Positions 33,270 through 42,852 of a stretch of DNA of 64,000 bases are shown here, piece after piece; the first letter of the stretch is position 1; every line of letters begins with the position of its first letter. A program made the position numbers and the translations under genes. The stretch lies in the NCBI RefSeq assembly GCF_003813905.1, contig NZ_RPFJ01000006.1, forward strand, positions 186,001 through 250,000. Direction: 5' to 3'. The notes beneath the pieces were generated by a model, which saw only the letters and a list, made by a program, of their open reading frames with translations, was not told where the DNA came from and did not search any database. Source of the stretch: Aureibaculum marinum (GTDB taxonomy: Bacteria > Bacteroidota > Bacteroidia > Flavobacteriales > Flavobacteriaceae).

Positions 33270-34344
33270 CACAAAAATCCATAAAAACTTTAAACTTAAC
33301 GGAATAACTTTTAATTCTGTTGAAGAATTATTGAGCTATTCTAAAGGATTATCTCCAAGTATTAATAGATTATTTAAGAATTGGTTTGATGCTAGTAAAA
33401 CAATAAAAGTTCAAACTTCAGGGTCAACGGGTACTCCTAAAAGTATTGCTTTAAAAAAAGAATATATGATAAATAGTGCCAAGGCAACAGGCACTTTTTT
33501 TAATTTAAATGAGAATACAACTGCTTTATTGTGTCTTTCAGCTGATTATATAGCAGGTAAAATGATGTTGATAAGAGCTCTAACTTTAGGATGGCATTTA
33601 GATGTAATAGAAGCTAGTTCTAATCCTTTGCAAGGTGTTGATAAAACGTATGATTTTAGTGCAATGGTTCCTATGCAGGTTTATCATTCATTGACAGATT
33701 TATACAAGGTAAGAAAGTTAATTGTTGGTGGAGGTGCAGTTGATACTAATTTGTTGATAAAATTACAATCCGTTTCAACGGAAATATTTGCTACTTATGG
33801 AATGACTGAAACCATCACGCATATTGCAGTAAAAAGATTAAATAAATTCTCTTTAAATGAAAGTAAATCGATGCACTCGGTTTATAAAATTTTACCGAAT
33901 GTGAACATATCAATAGATACTAGAAAATGTTTGGTTATTACTGCACCAAAAGTTTCTGATGAGAAAATAATAACCAATGATTTGGTTGAAATTGTTTCTG
34001 AAAAAGAGTTTAAATGGTTGGGGCGTGTAGATAATGTTATTAACTCTGGAGGCGTAAAGTTAATTCCTGAACTGATTGAAGAAAAATTATCGGAAATTAT
34101 ACTTCAGCGTTATTTTGTAATTGGTGTTCCTGACGAATTGTTAGGCGAAAAATTAATATTAATAGTTGAGAAAGGAAATTCAGATATCACGTCAAGTGAA
34201 ATAGAAAATTCTATTCTAAAACTAAAATCTTTACAGAAATTTGAAATTCCAAAAGAAATTTATTTCTTAAAGAAGTTTGTTGATACAGAAACAAAAAAAA
34301 TCCAACGTCAAAAAACATTGGATTTAATTCTTAATAAATTGTAA
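33250..34344 (+). CDS. menE: o-succinylbenzoate-CoA ligase (AMP-binding)
   Basis: A 364-aa ANL-superfamily ligase, shorter than E. coli MenE (451) but usual for Bacteroidota. It has the P-loop TSGSTGTPKSIALKK (about 57-71), TYGMTET, the hinge region WLGRVDNVINSGGVKLIPE and a C-terminal catalytic Lys in TKKIQRQK. It activates o-succinylbenzoate in menaquinone synthesis. The start overlaps the CPBP gene by 20 bases; ATG 33262 is an alternative. It is convergent with secA. Confidence 0.9.
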   Translation: MQLLMINTKIHKNFKLNGITFNSVEELLSYSKGLSPSINRLFKNWFDASKTIKVQTSGSTGTPKSIALKKEYMINSAKATGTFFNLNENTTALLCLSADYIAGKMMLIRALTLGWHLDVIEASSNPLQGVDKTYDFSAMVPMQVYHSLTDLYKVRKLIVGGGAVDTNLLIKLQSVSTEIFATYGMTETITHIAVKRLNKFSLNESKSMHSVYKILPNVNISIDTRKCLVITAPKVSDEKIITNDLVEIVSEKEFKWLGRVDNVINSGGVKLIPELIEEKLSEIILQRYFVIGVPDELLGEKLILIVEKGNSDITSSEIENSILKLKSLQKFEIPKEIYFLKKFVDTETKKIQRQKTLDLILNKL

Positions 34345-34377
34345 TTTTTTACAACGAATAAACTACTTAAAAAAGAG

Positions 34378-37300
34378 TTATTCTACCAACACCCATTCAC
34401 CTTTTTCAATTAATGGAATTGCTTGTTTGTATTTCACTTCTTTGCTTTCGCCGTTCATCACATGTTTTATAGTAACACGTTCATTTCTGCCAATTTTTCG
34501 TTCTTGCCGAACAATGGTTTCAGTAACTTGTTGCTCTTGAGTTTGGTTAGTGCTAGTCTCTTGAGTAGGACTGTTAAAGTCTGCTTTACTAACTTGAACC
34601 TTTTCTCGTTTTTGCTCTTTTGCTTGTGATATTTGCTGAGCATTTTGATTTGGCAATTCTCCTTTAAATAAGAATGATAATACTTCTTTATTCACCTTGT
34701 CCAACATCTTTTTGAACAATTCAAAAGCTTCGAATTTATAAATCAAAAGAGGATCTTTTTGCTCGTATGTTGCATTTTGAACCGATTGTTTTAAATCATC
34801 CATTTGACGTAAATGATCTTTCCAAGTTTCATCAATAATGGCCAAAGAAATATTCTTTTCAAAATCAGCAACTAGTCCTTTTCCTTGGGTTTCGTAAGCT
34901 TCTTTAAGATTGGTTACAACATTTAAAGTTTTCACGCCATCTGTAAAAGGTACTGCAATACGCTCATATTGATTTCCTTGTTTTTCATAAACATCTTTAA
35001 TTACAGGATAAACAGCTTCTGCATTTCTAGCTATTTTATTTTGGTAATTTTTATAAACAATTCTAAACAACTCATCAATTAAATCTTGAGCAGATTTATT
35101 TTGAAATTCTTCTTTTGTGAAAGGTGATGAGCTAGAAGAAAAACGAATTAGTTCAAATTCAAAATTAGAATAATCATTGTTAGGCTTATTATCCATTACA
35201 ATAGCTTCACAAGTATCATAAACCATATTTACAATATCAACTTGTAAACGCTCACCGTAAAGAGCGTGGCGACGACGTTTATAAACTACCTCACGTTGAG
35301 AGTTCATAATATCATCATATTCTAAGAGTCGTTTTCTAATACCAAAGTTATTTTCTTCAACTTTTTTCTGAGCTCTTTCAATAGATTTAGAAATCATAGA
35401 ATGTTGAATCATTTCACCTTCTTTTAATCCCATTCTATCCATCATTTTTGCAACACGTTCAGATCCGAATAGTCGCATTAAATTGTCTTCTAAAGAAACA
35501 TAAAATTGTGAAGAACCAGGATCTCCTTGACGCCCTGCACGACCACGTAATTGTCTATCTACACGTCTAGAATCATGACGCTCGGTACCTATAATTGCCA
35601 AACCACCGGATGCTTTTACTTCGTCAGATAATTTAATATCTGTACCACGACCAGCCATATTTGTAGCAATGGTAACTACACCAGGATTACCTGCTTCTGC
35701 CACAATATCGGCTTCTTTTTTATGCAATTTAGCATTTAATACATTGTGTCTAATTTTTCTTATGGTTAACATTCTGCTTAATAATTCAGAAATTTCAACA
35801 GAAGTTGTTCCAACTAAAACGGGTCTTTTTTCTCCAACTAACCTTACAATTTCATCAATTACCGCATTGTACTTTTCTCGTTTAGTTTTGTAAATTAAAT
35901 CTTCCTTGTCTTGTCTAATTAAAGGCATGTTTGTTGGTATTTCAACAACATCTAATTTGTAGATTTCCCAAAATTCACCAGCTTCAGTAACCGCAGTACC
36001 TGTCATTCCTGAAAGCTTATTATACATTCTAAAATAATTTTGTAATGTAATGGTTGCGTAAGTTTGGGTTGCATCTTCAATTTTTACATTTTCTTTGGCT
36101 TCAAGGGCTTGATGTAACCCATCAGAATACCTTCTGCCATCCATAACACGTCCTGTCTGCTCATCAACAATTTTAATTTTGTTATCCATAATCACATACT
36201 CAACATCTTTTTCAAATAGAGTATATGCTTTTAAAAGTTGATTTAAAGTATGGATTCGTTCACTTTTTATACTAAAGTCTCTAAACAACTCTTCTTTAGC
36301 TTTTGCAACCTCTTCAGGAGTTTCATTTTCTTTTTCAATTCTAGCAATTTCCATACTCAGATCTGGTAAAACAAAGAAATTATCTTCTTTGTTATCATTC
36401 CCAGAAAGGTATTCAATACCTTTATCAGTTAGTTCAATAGAATTATTTTTTTCGTCGATAACAAACCATAATGCCTCATCAATTTTAGGCATTTCTTTAT
36501 TGTTATCTTGCATATAAAAATTCTCTGTTTTTTGCAACAGTTGTTTTATACCTTCTTGACTTAAAAATTTAATTAAAGCTTTATTTTTTGGTAATCCTCG
36601 ATATACTCTAAGTAAATGAAAAGCACCTTCTTTTTCATTACCTTCTGCTATCATTTTTTTAGCATCGGCTAATACTCCTGTTAAAAAAGAGCGTTGTTTG
36701 TTAACAATGTCATTTACTTTTGGTTTTAGCTCATTAAATTCGTGTCTATCACCTTGAGGTGTAGCACCAGAAATAATTAAAGGTGTACGAGCATCATCAA
36801 TTAATACGGAGTCTACCTCATCAATAATGGCATAATTATGAGGTCGTTGTACCAAGTCTTTTGGATCATGAGCCATGTTATCGCGTAGGTAATCAAAACC
36901 AAACTCATTATTGGTACCATAAGTAATATCGGCATTATAAGCTTTTCTTCTTGCGTCTGAATTCGGTTGATGATGATCAATACAATCTATACTTAAACCA
37001 TGAAATTCAAAAAGAGGTCCCATCCAGGCGGCATCACGTTTTGCTAAGTAATCATTAACGGTAACTACATGTACACCATTGCCTGTTAAGGCATTAAGGT
37101 AAATAGGTAAGGTGGCTACTAATGTTTTACCTTCACCAGTCATCATTTCAGCAATTTTACCTTGATGTAATACAGAACCTCCAATAAGTTGCACATCATA
37201 ATGTATCATATCCCAAGTGATGGCTTTACCAGCTGCATCCCATGAGTTTTTCCAAATAGCATAATCGTCTTCTAAGGTAACATAATCGTTAGTAGCAGAA

Positions 37301-37716
37301 ATTTCTCGATCAAAAGGAGTTGCTTTAACTTTTAATTCAGAATTATTTACAAAACGTTTTGCTGTTTCTTTAACTACGGCAAATGCTTCTGCTTGAATTT
37401 CTTTTAATGTATTTTCTGATGCTTCATAAGCCTTTTCTTTTAAGAGATCAATTTCTTTATAGATTTCTTCTTTTCTATCAATATTTGCAGTTTCAAGCTC
37501 GGTTGTTAGTTCGGCAATTTTATCATCAAAATCTTTTCTTGATTCTTTAATTTTCTGCTTAAATTCTGTTGTTTTAGCCCGTAACTCATCAAGGCTAAGG
37601 CTTCCCATTTTACTTTCAAAAGTTCTAACTTCATCTACTATAGGCTGTAGCTGTTTTAAGTCTTTTTTGTTTTTATCGCCCACAAAGACTTTAAGGACTG
37701 AATTTAAAATACTCAT
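34378..37716 (-). CDS. secA: preprotein translocase ATPase SecA
   Basis: A 1112-aa motor of the Sec pathway, about 200 residues longer than E. coli SecA because of the Bacteroidota insertion within NBD1 (about 320-460). Walker A is in [14 protein letters not shown], the [13 protein letters not shown] box and [16 protein letters not shown] are intact, and the helical wing/scaffold follows. The C-terminus ends GEWVLVE. The usual zinc motif (CPCGSGKK) is absent: after ERKIGRN the expected cysteines are replaced by an unrelated 34-residue tail. It drives export of the many signal-peptide proteins here. Convergent with menE. Confidence 0.96.
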   Translation of the reverse strand: MSILNSVLKVFVGDKNKKDLKQLQPIVDEVRTFESKMGSLSLDELRAKTTEFKQKIKESRKDFDDKIAELTTELETANIDRKEEIYKEIDLLKEKAYEASENTLKEIQAEAFAVVKETAKRFVNNSELKVKATPFDREISATNDYVTLEDDYAIWKNSWDAAGKAITWDMIHYDVQLIGGSVLHQGKIAEMMTGEGKTLVATLPIYLNALTGNGVHVVTVNDYLAKRDAAWMGPLFEFHGLSIDCIDHHQPNSDARRKAYNADITYGTNNEFGFDYLRDNMAHDPKDLVQRPHNYAIIDEVDSVLIDDARTPLIISGATPQGDRHEFNELKPKVNDIVNKQRSFLTGVLADAKKMIAEGNEKEGAFHLLRVYRGLPKNKALIKFLSQEGIKQLLQKTENFYMQDNNKEMPKIDEALWFVIDEKNNSIELTDKGIEYLSGNDNKEDNFFVLPDLSMEIARIEKENETPEEVAKAKEELFRDFSIKSERIHTLNQLLKAYTLFEKDVEYVIMDNKIKIVDEQTGRVMDGRRYSDGLHQALEAKENVKIEDATQTYATITLQNYFRMYNKLSGMTGTAVTEAGEFWEIYKLDVVEIPTNMPLIRQDKEDLIYKTKREKYNAVIDEIVRLVGEKRPVLVGTTSVEISELLSRMLTIRKIRHNVLNAKLHKKEADIVAEAGNPGVVTIATNMAGRGTDIKLSDEVKASGGLAIIGTERHDSRRVDRQLRGRAGRQGDPGSSQFYVSLEDNLMRLFGSERVAKMMDRMGLKEGEMIQHSMISKSIERAQKKVEENNFGIRKRLLEYDDIMNSQREVVYKRRRHALYGERLQVDIVNMVYDTCEAIVMDNKPNNDYSNFEFELIRFSSSSSPFTKEEFQNKSAQDLIDELFRIVYKNYQNKIARNAEAVYPVIKDVYEKQGNQYERIAVPFTDGVKTLNVVTNLKEAYETQGKGLVADFEKNISLAIIDETWKDHLRQMDDLKQSVQNATYEQKDPLLIYKFEAFELFKKMLDKVNKEVLSFLFKGELPNQNAQQISQAKEQKREKVQVSKADFNSPTQETSTNQTQEQQVTETIVRQERKIGRNERVTIKHVMNGESKEVKYKQAIPLIEKGEWVLVE

Positions 37717-37763
37717 ATATTTTTTATTTTAATACTGAAAAATTTTCAATATTTAATGTGAAT

Positions 37764-37945
37764 CTAAAATAATGTTATTCTGATTAGAATCCATTTTTTT
37801 AAACTAAATCGTTCAACAAATGCAATACCGATACTAAATCTAATTAGTAAACTAGAAATAAAATTAACACCATCATTGTCAAAGAAGTAAATCAATAGAA
37901 TACCAACAGTGAAAATTAAAACTCTAAAAAAATAATTTTAGTCAC
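37764..37945 (-). pseudogene. small two-helix membrane protein ORF broken by a one-base frameshift
   Basis: A GTG at 37945 reads MTKIIF and then stops out of frame. Adding one T to the 7-T tract at 37925-37931 (As on the plus strand) opens a continuous frame of about 60 codons to a TAG at 37764-37766, encoding a hydrophobic protein (FFRVLIFTVGILLIYFF, LLIRFSIGIAFVERFSLKKW). A perfect TATATTTG box (37960-37967) stands 15 bases upstream of the GTG, as for a real gene. It may be a recent mutation, a sequencing error or a slippage-expressed gene. It lies 48 bases upstream of secA on the same strand. Confidence 0.5.
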
Positions 37946-37959
37946 ATCTATATTTTAGA

Positions 37960-37967
37960 CAAATATA
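37960..37967 (-). promoter_or_regulatory. -7 box TATATTTG upstream of the frameshifted ORF and secA
   Basis: A perfect TAnnTTTG on the minus strand. No better box is visible nearer secA, so this may be the secA promoter, with the broken ORF in its 5' region. Confidence 0.55.
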
Positions 37968-38020
37968 AGAATATGAGTTATTAGAGTTTGTTAAATTTTA
38001 TTTAAAGCAACATAAAATTC

Positions 38021-38049
38021 AAAAAAAAAAGTCTCAAAAATGAGACTTT
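38021..38049 (-). terminator. intrinsic terminator of the DUF2795 gene
   Basis: Stem AAAGTCTCA / TGAGACTTT (38028-38036 and 38041-38049) with a 4-base loop and a 10-base T run on the minus strand. Confidence 0.85.
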
Positions 38050-38056
38050 AGATTTG

Positions 38057-38278
38057 TTAATATTCATCCTCGTTCCAAAGGAAGTCTTCATCCGTTGGAT
38101 AATCTGACCAAATTTCTTGAATAGACTCATAAGAATCATCTTCATCTTCAATAGCTTGTAAGTTTTCTACTACTTCAAGCGGTGCACCAGTTCTGATAGC
38201 ATAATCTACTAACTCATCTTTGGTGGCGGGCCAAGGAGCATCACTTAAATAAGACGCTAATTCTAAAGTCCAATACAT
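38057..38278 (-). CDS. DUF2795 domain protein
   Basis: A 73-aa acidic protein. The first half (YWTLELASYLSDAPWPATKDELVDYAIRTGAPLEVVENLQAI) fits DUF2795, a short winged-helix-like fold of unknown role. The second half is rich in Asp and Glu with several Trp. It has its own promoter (TACTTTTG at 38305-38312) and its own terminator, so it is independently and perhaps strongly expressed. Confidence 0.85.
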   Translation of the reverse strand: MYWTLELASYLSDAPWPATKDELVDYAIRTGAPLEVVENLQAIEDEDDSYESIQEIWSDYPTDEDFLWNEDEY

Positions 38279-38304
38279 AATAGTAATTAATTTTTAAATT
38301 TTTG

Positions 38305-38312
38305 CAAAAGTA
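38305..38312 (-). promoter_or_regulatory. -7 box TACTTTTG of the DUF2795 gene
   Basis: A perfect TAnnTTTG on the minus strand, 26 bases before the start at 38278. Confidence 0.55.
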
Positions 38313-38381
38313 ATTTTTTTAAGGAAAAAAGCAAGTTTTTTATGTATTAATTTTAAATTTATTTAAAAGAACATAGTTTTA

Positions 38382-38957
38382 CTAATTATTTTTGCTTGGA
38401 ACCCAAGGTATTTCCTTAATTTCGTTATCGTAAGTCAATTTTCGTGCCAATACAAAAAGGTAATCAGAAAGCCTGTTTAAATATGTTAAAATAAGTTCAT
38501 TTATAGTTTCATTCTCATTTAAATTGACTGTCAAACGCTCTGCACGCCTGCAAACACATCTCGCGATATGACAGAATGACACAGTTTGATGACCTCCTGG
38601 CAATACAAAATTAGTCATTGGGGGTAACGTTTCTTGCATTGTGTCAATTTCTTGTTCTAAATAGTCAACTTCTTCTTTAGAAATTTTAGGTATGTTCAAT
38701 CGTGCTTTTCCATTTTTTAATGTTTCTTTATCTCGTGGAGTCGCTAACATTGCTCCGATGGTAAACAATTCATTTTGAATTTTAAGTAAAGTGTCAGCTG
38801 TACTTTTATCTATTTTTTGATCTTTTAGTAGACCAACGTAAGAGTTTAGTTCATCTATGGTGCCATATGCTTCTATCCGTAAGTGATATTTTGGTACTCT
38901 AGTACCTCCAAAAAGTGATGTTTGTCCTTTATCTCCAGTTTTTGTATATATATTCAT
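38382..38957 (-). CDS. cob(I)yrinic acid a,c-diamide / cobalamin adenosyltransferase, PduO type
   Basis: A 191-aa PduO/MMAB-type adenosyltransferase. The ATP-binding N-terminus IYTKTGDKGQTSLFGGTR is diagnostic, with the EAYGTIDELNSYVG helix and the C-terminal PGG...CRRAERL (VCRRAERLTV) and YLNRLSDYLFVLAR segments. It converts cob(I)alamin plus ATP to adenosylcobalamin, probably to activate a B12 enzyme such as methylmalonyl-CoA mutase encoded elsewhere. No other cobalamin gene is nearby. Confidence 0.93.
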   Translation of the reverse strand: MNIYTKTGDKGQTSLFGGTRVPKYHLRIEAYGTIDELNSYVGLLKDQKIDKSTADTLLKIQNELFTIGAMLATPRDKETLKNGKARLNIPKISKEEVDYLEQEIDTMQETLPPMTNFVLPGGHQTVSFCHIARCVCRRAERLTVNLNENETINELILTYLNRLSDYLFVLARKLTYDNEIKEIPWVPSKNN

Positions 38958-39153
38958 GGTAACTAATTATTGAGTGGCTAAGTTATTGAGTTATTTAGCG
39001 ATTTAAAAATATAATACAAGAAGATTTTGCTAAATTTTTTATAAAAAATAGCATTACTTTTTAGCAATGTGAAGCTAATGGATTTAATAATGAAAATAAT
39101 TATTTTAAAAGGATGAATATATAGTAGGTTTATAATTTAAAGACGTTATTTAT

Positions 39154-39306
39154 TTAAATTATAATTCCGGTCCATTTTAAAGCGATTATAACCAGTATTA
39201 ATGAGACGCCTGTTATGAATAATGTTTTTACAACCTTATCCCAAAATTGAGGACCAAAAGGTTCTGAATTTTTTTCGTCATCAAATCTATGTTGAGAATG
39301 ATACAT
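39154..39306 (-). CDS. small single-TM membrane protein (50 aa), unknown function
   Basis: A short frame starting at ATG 39306 and ending TAA at 39154-39156. The product is MYHSQHRFDDEKNSEPFG, then PQFWDKVVKTLF, then a TM helix ITGVSLILVIIALKW and a short tail. It has a polar N-terminus, one clear helix and a perfect TACATTTG promoter (39325-39332) 19 bases upstream, which together make it a believable gene. I do not recognise a family. It lies between the adenosyltransferase and DUF4126 genes, in an otherwise empty 520-bp gap. Confidence 0.65.
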   Translation of the reverse strand: MYHSQHRFDDEKNSEPFGPQFWDKVVKTLFITGVSLILVIIALKWTGIII

Positions 39307-39324
39307 AATAGTTTTGTTTATACT

Positions 39325-39332
39325 CAAATGTA
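39325..39332 (-). promoter_or_regulatory. -7 box TACATTTG of the 50-aa membrane protein gene
   Basis: A perfect TAnnTTTG on the minus strand, correctly placed 19 bases before ATG 39306. Confidence 0.6.
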
Positions 39333-39436
39333 GGTCATTGAATAGTAAAAGAAAAATTTTGTAAATAAATAAGGGGAAAATCCTAATGAAAAAAGGGGAA
39401 AAATCCCCATTTTATTTAAGATGTTAAAAATGTAAG

Positions 39437-39444
39437 TATATTTG
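39437..39444 (+). promoter_or_regulatory. -7 box TATATTTG of the DUF4126 gene
   Basis: A perfect TAnnTTTG, 33 bases before the start at 39478. Confidence 0.55.
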
Positions 39445-39477
39445 TGTTAAAGTATATAGGTTAAAATATATTAATAT

Positions 39478-40053
39478 ATGCCCGAAACAATTTTTAGTGT
39501 TTTATTAGGTATTGGTCTAGCAGCATCGGTTGGTTTTAGAGTGTTTGTGCCACTTTTTGCATTGAGTATAGCCTCCTATTATCAAGTTATTCCTTTGAAT
39601 GAGAACTGGGAGTGGATTGGAAGTTCAGCAGCTATGATTACCTTAGGTATTGCAACTGTTGTAGAAATAGGTGCATACTTAATACCTTGGCTTGATAATG
39701 CTTTAGATTCAATTGCTGTACCTCTGGCGGCTATTGCGGGTACAGCGGTGGTATTATCTACTGCAGCAGATTTAGATCCTATAACCACTTGGTCATTGGC
39801 TATTATTGCAGGTGGTGGTACAGCAACTGCAATAAAAACTTCAACTAGTACAGCTAGGTTAACATCAACAGCTACAACTGGAGGTTTTGCCAATCCGATA
39901 GTTTCTACAGTTGAATCAGGGACTTCTATAATAATGTCAATTTTGGCATTAGTAGCTCCTGTATTGGCTATAATTTTTGTAGCTTTAATATTATGGCTAA
40001 TTTTTAGAGTTTTTAAATGGTTTAAACCAAGAAAACAGTCAAATGAACAATAA
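39478..40053 (+). CDS. DUF4126 family membrane protein
   Basis: A 191-aa protein with about five hydrophobic helices rich in Gly, Ala and Thr (LLGIGLAASVGFRVFVPL at 8-25, AAIAGTAVVLSTAADL, TWSLAIIAGGGTATAIK) and a basic C-terminus. The GLAAGFRxFxPL-like start is the DUF4126 signature. Function unknown. Its end overlaps the next gene by 11 bases, so the two are translationally coupled. Confidence 0.82.
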   Translation: MPETIFSVLLGIGLAASVGFRVFVPLFALSIASYYQVIPLNENWEWIGSSAAMITLGIATVVEIGAYLIPWLDNALDSIAVPLAAIAGTAVVLSTAADLDPITTWSLAIIAGGGTATAIKTSTSTARLTSTATTGGFANPIVSTVESGTSIIMSILALVAPVLAIIFVALILWLIFRVFKWFKPRKQSNEQ

Positions 40054-40513
40054 TATACAGCAAAACAATATTTTTAAAACGTTACAAATTATTTATGGTG
40101 CATTTGTTTTAGGTGTAGTTATAGTTACAATAGTTTCCTTTTTGTTAATAGAAAATCCTTCTTATGAGATAGAGTTGTCTAATGTATTTACAATTGTAGT
40201 GGTGGTTGTTACTTTTGGAGGATTGTTTTTAAGTGATTTTTTATACAAATCTTTACTTTCTAAAATAGTATCAAATCAATCTTTAAATTCTAAGTTAGCC
40301 CAATACCAAACAGCTACTTTAGTAAAAGGTGCTTGTTTAGAGGCTCCAGCAATGTTAGCCATAGCAGTAGCTTTTACTTCAAATAATGTTACTTTTTTAC
40401 TCATATCTCTATTTATAGCAGTGATTATGTATTTGAAATTTCCTAAAAAGGAAAAGTTTAAAGAAGAGGTGACATTAAATTTTGAAGACAAAACAAAATT
40501 TGATAGACTTTGA
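40043..40513 (+). CDS. membrane protein of unknown function, coupled to DUF4126
   Basis: A 156-aa protein with four predicted TM helices (about 13-35, 50-72, 90-112, 115-132). A conserved-looking KGACLEAPAMLAIAVAF segment precedes the last pair. I have seen similar short four-helix proteins in Bacteroidota with no assigned role. It overlaps the DUF4126 gene by 11 bases. No catalytic motif is visible. Confidence 0.7.
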   Translation: MNNNIQQNNIFKTLQIIYGAFVLGVVIVTIVSFLLIENPSYEIELSNVFTIVVVVVTFGGLFLSDFLYKSLLSKIVSNQSLNSKLAQYQTATLVKGACLEAPAMLAIAVAFTSNNVTFLLISLFIAVIMYLKFPKKEKFKEEVTLNFEDKTKFDRL

Positions 40514-40676
40514 AAATGTGTCAATACCTATGTGTTACTTGTTTGTTTATTAATTGTAAGTTTAATTTTTTTTGTTTTAGCCAATTTTTTTGCACTTGAA
40601 AGGCATAAACAATTCAGTTTTCATTCTTAAAAAACGGTAATTATTTACGATATTTGCCATCTTATTAATAAAATAA

Positions 40677-42050
40677 ATGGCACAGAAAACTAGTATACCT
40701 AAAGGCACAAGAGATTTTTCGTCAACAGAAGTTGCTCAACGCAATTATATTTTTAATGTAATTAAGCAATCCTTTGAAAAATACGGGTTTCAACCTATTG
40801 AAACGCCAAGTTTTGAAAATTCATCTACTCTAATGGGAAAATATGGTGAAGAGGGAGATCGGTTGATTTTTAAAATTTTGAATTCAGGGGATTATTTAGC
40901 TAAAGCCGATGAAGTTTCTTTAAAAGAAAAGAATAGTAATGCTTTAACAAAGTCAATCTCTGAAAAAGCCCTTCGTTACGATCTTACTGTACCTTTTGCT
41001 CGCTATGTAGTACAACATAGAAATGAAATTGAATTTCCTTTTAAGCGGTATCAAATGCAGCCTGTTTGGCGTGCAGATAGACCTCAAAAAGGAAGATTTA
41101 GAGAGTTTTATCAATGCGATGCGGATGTTGTTGGTAGTACTTCACTGTGGCAAGAAGTAGAGTTTGTACAATTGTATGATGATATTTTTACCAAACTGGG
41201 CTTAAAAGAGACTATAATAAAACTTAATAATAGAAAAATACTTTCTGGTATTGCCGAAGTTATTGGAGCTTCTGATAAATTGATTGATTTTACCGTAGCC
41301 TTAGATAAATTAGATAAAATAGGTAAAGAAGGTGTGGTTAAAGAAATGTTAGGAAAAGGGATTACAGAAGAGGCTATAAAAAAAGTAGAACCGTTATTGG
41401 AATTACAAGGTAACAATCAATCAATGTTAGCAGAATTGAAAGTTATCTTAAAGGATTCCGACCAAGGTTTACAAGGCGTTTCTGAATTGGAATTTGTAAT
41501 TGATAAAATTAATGAATTAGAATTGAATACTAGTAATTTAAAACTTGATGTAACTTTAGCTAGAGGTTTAAATTATTACACGGGAGCTATATTCGAGGTG
41601 GAAGCAGCTCAGGTAAAAATGGGCTCTATTGGTGGTGGTGGAAGATATGATGATTTAACGGGAATATTTGGTTTAAAAAATATGAGTGGGATAGGTATCT
41701 CATTTGGTTTAGATCGAATTTATTTAGTGTTAGAAGAGTTAGGTTTGTTTAAAAAAGTAGAATTGCCAAAACCTAAAGTGTTATTTATCAATTTTGGAGA
41801 AAATGAAGCTTTATATTGTTTAAAAACAATTAAAAAGTTGCGAGAAAATGAGGTGAAATCAGAATTGTATCCCGATAAAGCCAAACTTAAAAAACAGATG
41901 AATTATGCTAATAAACGTGATATAGATTATGTGGTGTTGGTAGGTGAATCTGAATTAAAAGAACAAAACTTTACGTTAAAGAATATGAAATCTGGAGAGC
42001 AAATAACATGTAGTTACGAAGAAATGCTTAAAACAGTAAAGAATTCGTAA
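40677..42050 (+). CDS. hisS: histidyl-tRNA synthetase
   Basis: A 457-aa class II synthetase. Motif 1 region [26 protein letters not shown], motif 2 [27 protein letters not shown], the HisRS-specific [16 protein letters not shown] and motif 3 [15 protein letters not shown] are all present, followed by an anticodon-binding domain. It charges tRNA-His. A near-consensus -7 box (GATATTTG) lies about 25 bases upstream. folE follows after about 100 bases with its own box. Confidence 0.96.
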   Translation: MAQKTSIPKGTRDFSSTEVAQRNYIFNVIKQSFEKYGFQPIETPSFENSSTLMGKYGEEGDRLIFKILNSGDYLAKADEVSLKEKNSNALTKSISEKALRYDLTVPFARYVVQHRNEIEFPFKRYQMQPVWRADRPQKGRFREFYQCDADVVGSTSLWQEVEFVQLYDDIFTKLGLKETIIKLNNRKILSGIAEVIGASDKLIDFTVALDKLDKIGKEGVVKEMLGKGITEEAIKKVEPLLELQGNNQSMLAELKVILKDSDQGLQGVSELEFVIDKINELELNTSNLKLDVTLARGLNYYTGAIFEVEAAQVKMGSIGGGGRYDDLTGIFGLKNMSGIGISFGLDRIYLVLEELGLFKKVELPKPKVLFINFGENEALYCLKTIKKLRENEVKSELYPDKAKLKKQMNYANKRDIDYVVLVGESELKEQNFTLKNMKSGEQITCSYEEMLKTVKNS

Positions 42051-42055
42051 ATTTG
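42048..42055 (+). promoter_or_regulatory. -7 box TAAATTTG between hisS and folE
   Basis: A perfect TAnnTTTG overlapping the hisS stop codon, about 100 bases before folE. The leader would contain a small GTCCTT-TT-AAGGAC hairpin. Confidence 0.4.
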
Positions 42056-42156
42056 CAAAATATTTTTAATTAATATAATTGATTTAAACTGTCCTTTTAA
42101 GGACTTTCAGGGGCGTTTTATTTTGTACTATTCCCCAGAATCTTAATTTAAAGACT

Positions 42157-42852
42157 ATGTTTGAAGGAAAAAACGGTAAAATAAATTCCGAAATTATGCA
42201 AGAAGAAATCGGGGATAACCATATAGGAACTTCTGCTAAAACACCATTGCGAAAAGATGCATTTGAACTTTCAGATGCAGATAAAATTAAAGCCATTGAA
42301 GAAGATATGGCTCATGTTTTACATACCTTAGGTATGGATTTAACAGATGATAGTTTAAAAGGAACTCCACGTAGGGTAGCCAAAATGTTTGTTCAAGAAA
42401 TATTTTCTGGCTTAAACCCTAAAAATATGCCAAAGGCGTCTACTTTTGAAAACAATTATAAATATGGCGAAATGTTGGTGGAAAAAAACATTACAGTTTA
42501 CTCTACCTGTGAACATCATTTATTACCAATAGTTGGTAGAGCACATGTTGCTTATATTTCTAATGGAAATGTAATTGGTTTGTCTAAAATGAATCGAATT
42601 GTAGATTATTATTCAAAACGACCACAAGTGCAAGAACGTTTAACCATGCAAATAGTGCAAGAACTACAAAAAGCATTAAATACAGATGACGTGGCTTGTG
42701 TAATAGATGCGAAACATTTATGTGTAAATTCTCGTGGCATTAGAGACATAGCAAGCAGTACTGTAACTTCTGAGTTTGGAGGTAAGTTTAAAGAAGACGC
42801 AGTAAAACGTGAATTTCTAGACTATATTAAGTTAGAAACAAGTTTTGAATAG
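42157..42852 (+). CDS. folE: GTP cyclohydrolase I
   Basis: A 231-aa enzyme. It makes 7,8-dihydroneopterin triphosphate for folate and, through QueD, for queuosine (tgt is 5 kb downstream). The zinc and catalytic residues are in STCEHHLLPIVG and DAKHLCVNSRGI; GLSKMNRIVDYYSKRPQ is the family signature. The extra 50-residue hydrophilic N-terminus is common. Its stop overlaps the next (TTG-started) gene by 8 bases. Confidence 0.95.
   Translation: MFEGKNGKINSEIMQEEIGDNHIGTSAKTPLRKDAFELSDADKIKAIEEDMAHVLHTLGMDLTDDSLKGTPRRVAKMFVQEIFSGLNPKNMPKASTFENNYKYGEMLVEKNITVYSTCEHHLLPIVGRAHVAYISNGNVIGLSKMNRIVDYYSKRPQVQERLTMQIVQELQKALNTDDVACVIDAKHLCVNSRGIRDIASSTVTSEFGGKFKEDAVKREFLDYIKLETSFE

Noticed and set aside
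35669-35893. 74-codon plus-strand frame inside secA
   Set aside because: Antisense shadow of a certain gene; no promoter or start signal. The same applies to all long frames opposite hisS, ychF, lptD and the ABC permeases.
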